Source: Kribbella pittospori
GTDB taxonomy: Bacteria > Actinomycetota > Actinomycetes > Propionibacteriales > Kribbellaceae
Assembly (NCBI RefSeq): GCF_004331465.1
Contig: NZ_SJKB01000009.1
Location: 186,001-250,000 of the forward strand
Direction of reading: 5' to 3'
Length of the DNA stretch: 64,000 nt
Shown here: positions 59,135 to 64,000 of the stretch, piece after piece
Numbering within the stretch: position 1 is the first letter of the stretch
Layout of the letters: each line of letters starts with the position of its first letter
Made by a program: the position numbers and the translations under genes
Notes under the pieces: model-generated
The model's database searches: none
What the model saw: the letters and a program-made list of their open reading frames with translations, nothing else
Told to the model about the DNA's origin: nothing

Positions 59135-59140
59135 ACAGTA
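59135..59140 (-). promoter_or_regulatory. -10 hexamer of leaderless response-regulator operon
   Basis: The minus-strand hexamer TACTGT ends six bases before the ATG at 59128, so that +1 falls on the A. No ribosome-binding site is present. It gives the regulator-symporter operon its own promoter, separate from the kinase gene. Confidence 0.5.
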
Positions 59141-59201
59141 GTGCCAGCCAATCCGGAATTGGAGCCACCAGCCGGCCCACCGCGGAAGACAGGTGAGCTG
59201 G

Positions 59202-59393
59202 TCAGGACAGCATGTGGGGAGCGTGGTCGGGCTGGTGTTCCCAGCGGAGTCGGCCCGAGCCGAAGCCCGCCGCGTGTACGCCGTCGTGGCCGCTCGGCCG
59301 CCGGCAGTAGTAGTGCGGCGAATACAAGTCGCGGCACGAGTCCTGGTACGCCGTGTAGGCGAACTCGAGGTCCAGTCGCTCGTCACTGCTCAT
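59202..59393 (-). CDS. Small protein with Cys/His motif (63 residues)
   Basis: A short frame encoding MSSDERLDLEFAYTAYQDSC, a tyrosine-rich middle (YSPHYYC) and RRPSGHDGVHAAGFG. The CRRPSGHDGVHAA part resembles the C-x4-GHxGxH motif seen in many small actinobacterial proteins of unknown role, possibly a zinc site. There is no strong ribosome-binding site. It lies between the dehydrogenase and the response regulator on the same strand. Moderately supported by the motif and by its position in a gene-sized gap. Confidence 0.5.
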   Translation of the reverse strand: MSSDERLDLEFAYTAYQDSCRDLYSPHYYCRRPSGHDGVHAAGFGSGRLRWEHQPDHAPHMLS

Positions 59394-59494
59394 GAAGTCG
59401 CTCTCGTAGTACCTGGCCTTCCTCCGCAGTATGCCTCGGCCGGGTGTCGACGACGAGAGCCGGACCCCTGCGCCCAGCTCCCGTCGCCCGCTCC

Positions 59495-60709
59495 TTACTT
59501 GATCAACCCGTGCGGGTCGAGCACGTACTTGCGCGCCGCGCCCTTGTCGAAATCGGCGTAGCCCTGCGGTGCCTGATCCAGCGGGATGACCGTGGCGTTC
59601 ACGTTCTTCGCGATCTGCGTACGGTCGTGCAGGATCGCCTGCATCAGCTGGCGGTTGTACCGCATCACCGGACACTGCCCGGTCGTGAACGACAGCGACT
59701 TCGCCCAGCCCAGGCCCAGGCGGATCGACAGCGAGCCGGTCTTCGCGGCCTCGTCGGCCGCACCGGGATCACCGGTGACGTACAGGCCGGGGATGCCGAC
59801 CGCACCACCGGCGGCGGTCACGTCCATCACCGTGTTGAGCACGGTGGCCGGACGCTCGGACCCGGCGTCGGTGCCGTGGCCATGGGCCTCGAACCCGACG
59901 GCGTCGATCGCGCACTCGACCTCCGGTACGCCGAGGATCCGCTCGATCTGGTCCTTCGGATCGCCCTCGGACACATCGATCGTCTCGCAGCCGAAACTGC
60001 GCGCCTGTTCCAGCCGTTCCTTCTGCAGGTCGGCGACGATGACAACGGCCGCACCGAGCAGGAAGGCCGACGTGGCCGCGGCCAGGCCGACCGGCCCCGC
60101 GCCGGCGACGTAGACGGTCGAACCGGTCCCGACACCCGCCGTGACAGCGCCGTGGTAGCCGGTCGGGAAGATGTCCGACAGCATCGCCAGGTCGCGGATC
60201 TTCTCCAGCGCCCGGTCCTTGTCGGGGAACTTCAGCAGGTTCCAGTCGGCGTACGGCACCAGCGCGTACTCCGCCTGGCCGCCGACCCAGCCGCCCATGT
60301 CGACGTACCCGTACGCGGACCCGGGCCGATCCGGGTTCACGTTCAGGCAGACGCCGGTCTTGCCCGCCTTGCAGTTGACGCACCGCCCGCAGGCGATGTT
60401 GAACGGGACGGACACCAGATCGCCGACCTTGATGAACTCGACGTCACGGCCGACCTCGGCCACCTCGCCGGTGATCTCATGGCCGAGAGCGAGTCCCGGC
60501 GGCGCCGTGGTCCGGCCGCGCACCATGTGCTGGTCGCTGCCGCAGATGTTGCTGGCCACCACCTTGAGGATCGCCCCGTGCGGAATCTGCCGCCCCACGT
60601 TGGCAGGGTTGACCCCTGGACCGTCCTTGAGCTCCAGACCCGGGTAGTCGATCGTCTCGACCGCCACATCGCCCGGACCCTTGTAAATCACCGCCCTGTT
60701 ACCTGGCAC
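59495..60709 (-). CDS. fdhA: Zinc-dependent dehydrogenase, glutathione-independent formaldehyde dehydrogenase type
   Basis: A 404-residue MDR-superfamily enzyme. The catalytic zinc region is NICGSDQHMVRGRT with GHEITGEV, the structural zinc loop is CGRCVNCKAGKTGVC and the NAD fold is VYVAGAGPVGLAAATSAFLLG. The insert DMGGWVGGQAEYALVPYADWNLLKFPD and DIFPTGYHGAVTAGVG match the FdhA group of Pseudomonas putida, which oxidises formaldehyde without added cofactor by dismutation. The GTG start has GAGGAG eight bases upstream. It lies between the kinase and regulator genes, unlike the usual adjacent order. Confidence 0.92.
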   Translation of the reverse strand: MPGNRAVIYKGPGDVAVETIDYPGLELKDGPGVNPANVGRQIPHGAILKVVASNICGSDQHMVRGRTTAPPGLALGHEITGEVAEVGRDVEFIKVGDLVSVPFNIACGRCVNCKAGKTGVCLNVNPDRPGSAYGYVDMGGWVGGQAEYALVPYADWNLLKFPDKDRALEKIRDLAMLSDIFPTGYHGAVTAGVGTGSTVYVAGAGPVGLAAATSAFLLGAAVVIVADLQKERLEQARSFGCETIDVSEGDPKDQIERILGVPEVECAIDAVGFEAHGHGTDAGSERPATVLNTVMDVTAAGGAVGIPGLYVTGDPGAADEAAKTGSLSIRLGLGWAKSLSFTTGQCPVMRYNRQLMQAILHDRTQIAKNVNATVIPLDQAPQGYADFDKGAARKYVLDPHGLIK

Positions 60710-60917
60710 GAGTAGTGCTCCTCTCCGTCCGGGCTCGACCAGCCCATCGGCACTCTTCGTGGGCCGCGATCGCTTCGAAGGCGATCCGGCCGTCGCCTGC
60801 CCCGCACAGGTGAATCCACTCCGTCACGACGCTCGCGCAGATGCGCAATCCCAACGCCGTAAGGGGATTGCTGCCGACGCTAGTCCGCGCCACTACTACC
60901 GTCAACGGCGCAGTGGA

Positions 60918-62048
60918 CTACGGCGTGGCGTGTACTCCTGAGGAGTATTTGGGGACCCGGAAGGTGACCTTGGTGCCGGCGTCGACTGCGGTTTCGACGA
61001 CCAGGCCGTAGGCGTCGCCGTACACCTGGCGGAGCCGGGCGTCGACGTTGCCGAGGCCGACCGAGTCGCTGCCGGACTCGCCGGACAGGGCCGCGCGGAT
61101 CACTTCCGGGTCGCTGCCCGAGCCGTCGTCCTCGACGCTGATCTCGGCCTCGTTGATCCGGTCCCGGGCCCGGATCGTGATGTGCCCGACGCCGGTGGTG
61201 CCCTCCAGTCCATGGCGTACGGCGTTCTCCACCAGCGGCTGGACGACCAGGAACGGGATGACCACCGGCAGTACTTCGGGCGCGATCTGCAGCGACACCT
61301 TGAGCCGGTCGCCGAACCGCGCTTGCTCCAGCACCAGATAGCGCTCGACGTTGCGCAGCTCGTCGGCCAGCGTGGTGAACTCGCCGCCGCGCCGCAGCGC
61401 ATACCGGGAGAAGTCCGCGAACTCCAGCAGCAGCTCCCGCGCCCGCCCGGGGTCGGTCCGGACGAACGACGCGATCGCGGCCAGCGCGTTGTAGATGAAG
61501 TGCGGGCTGATCTGCGCCCGCAGTGCGCGCAACTCGGCCTCGATCGCCCGGGTGCGTTCCTTGTTGAGCTCGGCCAGCTCCACCTGGCCGGACACCCAGC
61601 GAGCGACCTCCTCGGTCGCCCGGACCAGTGCGGCCGACGAGCGGATGCTGTAGGCGACCAGTACGGCGACCACGCGCTCCTCGGTGACGATCGGCGCGAC
61701 CACCGCCGTACGGACCGGGCATTGCGGGTCGCTGCAGGCCACGTCATGCGCTCCGAGGACCGCCGTACGTCCGGAGCGGAGGGTGGGAGCCGCAAGAGCC
61801 TTCGCATCGCCGCGGTGGTTGCTCTCGTACGGTCCACCGACCCCGTCCCACGCCAGTACGCCGGAGGAGTCGCAGATCGCGATGGCCGCCGTACCGAGGA
61901 GGTCTCTGAGGTGGCGGCTCGCCTTGCCGGCCGCGGCGGGGGTCAGACCCTCGCGCAGGTGGGGAGAGGCCAGCGAGGCGGTATGCAGGGTCGCATACGT
62001 CGCCTTGTCAGCCGGAGTCCCGAAATGCTTCCGCCGCCGTGCGAACAC
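60918..62048 (-). CDS. LytS-type sensor histidine kinase with GAF-like domain
   Basis: About 376 residues, without membrane segments. A GAF-like sensor region (about 40-180, with AIAICDSSGVLAWDG and CSDPQCPVRTAVVAPIVTEERVVAVLVAYS) is followed by the kinase. The phospho-accepting His is in LRAQISPHFIYNALAAIASF, and the ATP domain has VVQPLVENAVRHGLEG and GLGNVDARLRQVYGD. CSDPQC might hold a metal or act as a redox switch. It probably phosphorylates the LytTR regulator at 58379. The start is uncertain: the GTG at 62048 lies 17 bases after the phosphoesterase stop, giving a likely operon. Confidence 0.9.
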   Translation of the reverse strand: MFARRRKHFGTPADKATYATLHTASLASPHLREGLTPAAAGKASRHLRDLLGTAAIAICDSSGVLAWDGVGGPYESNHRGDAKALAAPTLRSGRTAVLGAHDVACSDPQCPVRTAVVAPIVTEERVVAVLVAYSIRSSAALVRATEEVARWVSGQVELAELNKERTRAIEAELRALRAQISPHFIYNALAAIASFVRTDPGRARELLLEFADFSRYALRRGGEFTTLADELRNVERYLVLEQARFGDRLKVSLQIAPEVLPVVIPFLVVQPLVENAVRHGLEGTTGVGHITIRARDRINEAEISVEDDGSGSDPEVIRAALSGESGSDSVGLGNVDARLRQVYGDAYGLVVETAVDAGTKVTFRVPKYSSGVHATP

Positions 62049-62065
62049 CTGTCGACGGTAGCCGG

Positions 62066-62803
62066 TCAGCCCTCCGCGCGGGGTCTGAACGCGTCCAGCG
62101 CCTCGGTGTCGGAGTAGTTGGTCAGCAGGTACTCCTCCACCCACTCCTGCCGGCCTGGGTATGTCGACTCCGTCGTGATGCGCTCCGCGGCCTTGGCGGC
62201 GTCCAGTGGTGCGCGGCGGAGTTGTACGCCGTCGGCGGTCAGCAACGCCCAGCTCGGGCCAGGAGCGCCGTACGGCATGCCGACGCTGCCGGCGTTGACC
62301 ACCAGCCGCCGGTCTACCTGCCGGGCGAACGGCATGTGGGTGTGGCCGCACACCACCGTCCTGACGTCATCGGACAGCCCGGTGAAGACCTCGGCCCACC
62401 GTGAGATCGGGCTGTCGACCAGCACCATCTCCTCGTCGTCCCGCGGCGTCGCGTGGCAGAAGAGCGCGTCCCCGATGGTCACGGTGGTCGGCAAGGAAGC
62501 CAGCACCTCCACCTGGTCAGGCCGCAGCTGCTGCGCCGCCCACGGACTCACCGCATCCGGCGGCTCGCCGGTGAACGCGGCCCGGGCCATCTCCACCAGT
62601 TCCCGGTCGGCGTTGCCCCGCACCCACACCACTCGGTCGCCCAGTGACGTCAGCAGGTCCAGAGTCTCGACCGGCTGCGGCCCACTGGCGATGTCCCCGG
62701 CCAGCACGATCGCATCGGCCGACCGTACGTCGTCCTCCGCCAGCACCGCCTCCAGAGCGGGCAACACCCCGTGCACGTCAGCCAGCACCGCTATGCGTTC
62801 CAT
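62066..62803 (-). CDS. Metallophosphoesterase (YfcE/MJ0936-like)
   Basis: A 245-residue calcineurin-like phosphoesterase. All metal motifs are visible: LADVHG at residue 5, LAGDIASG, RGNAD, CHATP and CGHTHMPF, so two metal ions can be held. The family acts on phosphodiesters or phosphorylated small molecules; the substrate is unknown. Earlier in-frame starts exist up to 55 codons upstream, but the family begins at MERIAVLADVHG. It lies directly before the kinase gene on the same strand. Confidence 0.92.
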   Translation of the reverse strand: MERIAVLADVHGVLPALEAVLAEDDVRSADAIVLAGDIASGPQPVETLDLLTSLGDRVVWVRGNADRELVEMARAAFTGEPPDAVSPWAAQQLRPDQVEVLASLPTTVTIGDALFCHATPRDDEEMVLVDSPISRWAEVFTGLSDDVRTVVCGHTHMPFARQVDRRLVVNAGSVGMPYGAPGPSWALLTADGVQLRRAPLDAAKAAERITTESTYPGRQEWVEEYLLTNYSDTEALDAFRPRAEG

Positions 62804-62858
62804 GCCGCCAGTCTGCCGCCAAACCCCTTGTCCCACAGGGGTATCTGCTCTCGGCAGA

Positions 62859-64000
62859 TCAGCGTCCGAGCGCGAGGGCCTTGTCCGTGGAGATGGATGT
62901 GGCCAGCTCGCACGAACCGGTGTTGATCGCGCAGCGGATGATGGCGCTCTTGGTGCCGGGGTCCCCACCGCCGCCGGACGCGACCGCGACGAGCAGGAAG
63001 TGCTGGTCGTCCTCCGCCACAGTGCGGTGGAAGCAGCCCTTCCACTCCCGGATCACCTTGCCGGTGCGGGCATCCAGGGCCGTCTGCTTCAGGCTGCAGT
63101 AGCCGTCGCCGTAGTCCGGCTCACCGACCGCGACGGAACCGTCAGGAGTGAAGTCCGAGATCATGTTCTCGCAGGTCCGGAACAACTGCTTGCCGCTGGC
63201 GACCTCGACCACCGAGGAGCAACTGCCGCCGTCGTTGATCAACTGTGCCGACGCGGCCAGCTTGCCGTCGTCCGACACCGCCGTCGGTGAGGTGACTGTC
63301 GTGACCAGGTCCGGCGTCGCTGTCCCTGGTGCCCAGGTGTAGAGCTTCCAGCCACCTGACTCCGCGGCGCCGGCCCGGTAGTAGACCTTGCCGCCCACAT
63401 AGGAGAGCACCTGCAGGTTCCAGGCGTCCGGGAGCTTCAGCGACTTCACCGAGCCGAAGTTCTCGGCGTACAAGGTCCCGCCCTTGGTCGCGCGTCCCAG
63501 TGAGCTGATGCTCGCGGCCGCGTACGCCGCCATGGACTGGTCCGGTGCGGTGACCAGGGAGGACACGTTCGGAGTGTGCCGTACCTCGTCGCCAGGCCCC
63601 AGCTTCACGAGCTCGGTCCCGTCGTCGGCCAGAACCACTGCCAGTACGGCGGAATCGAGGCGACCGATGCCGACCACACCTCCACTGCCGGGGATCTTGG
63701 CGTCGTACCCAGCTCCGCCCAGGACGGTGCGGTCGATCAGGTAGGGCATCTGCGGAGCGCGGCCCTTGGGGAGCTTGGCGACGTTCAGCGTGATCGTGGT
63801 CGGACCGGACGACGTCACGGGTGCGCTGGACGGCGGCTTGGGGGAGACGACGGGTGTGGTCGACGGAGTCGCCGACGAAATCGGTGTGGGCGTCGCTGTT
63901 GGAGTGGGAGTGAGCGAGGCAGGGGACGGGCTGCCGCTGAGTGGGGCTGCGTCGGCTTGGGCGGCTTGAGGCCCCTGGCGGTAGGCGAGGGCGGCGCCGA
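62859..64000 (-). CDS. Envelope protein with Pro/Thr-rich linker and beta-propeller-like domain (partial, runs off the right edge)
   Basis: At least 380 residues; the frame is open to the window edge, so the N-terminus lies outside. The visible start (GAALAYRQGPQAAQADA) probably follows a membrane segment. Next comes a Pro/Thr/Ser linker of about 60 residues with repeated TPTP and STTP units. The rest is a beta-rich domain with blade-like repeats (SVGKV-type turns: DGKLAASAQLIND, DGSVAVGEPDYGD) recalling TolB/WD40-type propellers. Several Cys (GSCSSVV, FRTCENM, GYCSLKQ, KGCFH) could form disulfides. No family is assigned. Confidence 0.75.
   Translation of the reverse strand, partial: GAALAYRQGPQAAQADAAPLSGSPSPASLTPTPTATPTPISSATPSTTPVVSPKPPSSAPVTSSGPTTITLNVAKLPKGRAPQMPYLIDRTVLGGAGYDAKIPGSGGVVGIGRLDSAVLAVVLADDGTELVKLGPGDEVRHTPNVSSLVTAPDQSMAAYAAASISSLGRATKGGTLYAENFGSVKSLKLPDAWNLQVLSYVGGKVYYRAGAAESGGWKLYTWAPGTATPDLVTTVTSPTAVSDDGKLAASAQLINDGGSCSSVVEVASGKQLFRTCENMISDFTPDGSVAVGEPDYGDGYCSLKQTALDARTGKVIREWKGCFHRTVAEDDQHFLLVAVASGGGGDPGTKSAIIRCAINTGSCELATSISTDKALALGR

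Noticed and set aside
1..64000. CRISPR arrays, tRNA and rRNA genes
   Set aside because: No regularly spaced repeats of 25-40 bases, no cloverleaf with a GTTCRANNC T-arm, and no rRNA segments were recognised while reading both strands.

Overview
The window is very GC-rich and reads as chromosomal DNA of an actinobacterium. Gene content and gene order point to Propionibacteriales, probably Kribbella or a close relative; this is inferred from family resemblance and synteny recalled from memory, not from a database match. About 51 protein-coding genes are supported. I found no rRNA, tRNA, CRISPR array, transposase or phage gene.

Left part (1-5400): a minus-strand sugar ABC importer operon (binding lipoprotein and two permeases, the last cut by the window edge). 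Its promoter carries an inverted-repeat operator inside the -35/-10 spacer. A second operator overlaps a divergent plus-strand promoter that would drive a 25-residue Cys/His/Trp-rich micropeptide. A secreted beta-trefoil-like protein and a small membrane protein follow.

Core part (5400-45100): this keeps the backbone known around bldG/topA/tmk/holB in Streptomyces: DUF1998 helicase, BldG-type anti-anti-sigma factor, proton-pumping pyrophosphatase, SAM methyltransferase, topoisomerase I, an MFS-thymidylate kinase fusion, DNA polymerase III delta' and a PSP1 protein. Accessory genes sit between these: a DUF4142-sortase fusion, an ABC exporter, DUF2785, P450 and NUDIX proteins, an LRR protein, an F420-type oxidoreductase, two tandem GGDEF proteins, GH31 and GH2 glycosidases, a Tat-exported lipase, a Fur regulator, and a MocR regulator divergent from an aminotransferase. 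Three inverted-repeat elements (19002-19751, 35981-36068, 38782-38941) lie in the gaps.

Right part (45100-64000): an S33 exopeptidase lipoprotein, small envelope proteins, an SCP-like protein, an MFS exporter, a second MocR regulator divergent from a methyltransferase with a coupled 47-residue membrane microprotein, and a CYTH-CHAD protein. Then comes a long minus-strand block: two sodium:solute (acetate-type) symporters each with a small membrane partner, a LytTR response regulator, a LytS-type histidine kinase, a formaldehyde-dehydrogenase-type zinc enzyme lying between kinase and regulator, a metallophosphoesterase, and an edge-truncated envelope protein.

Several genes have a TANNNT -10 hexamer 6-8 bases before the start codon and no Shine-Dalgarno, as expected of leaderless mRNAs; this decided several starts. 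Others have clear GGAGG sites or 4-base ATGA/GTGA overlaps, which also fixed starts.
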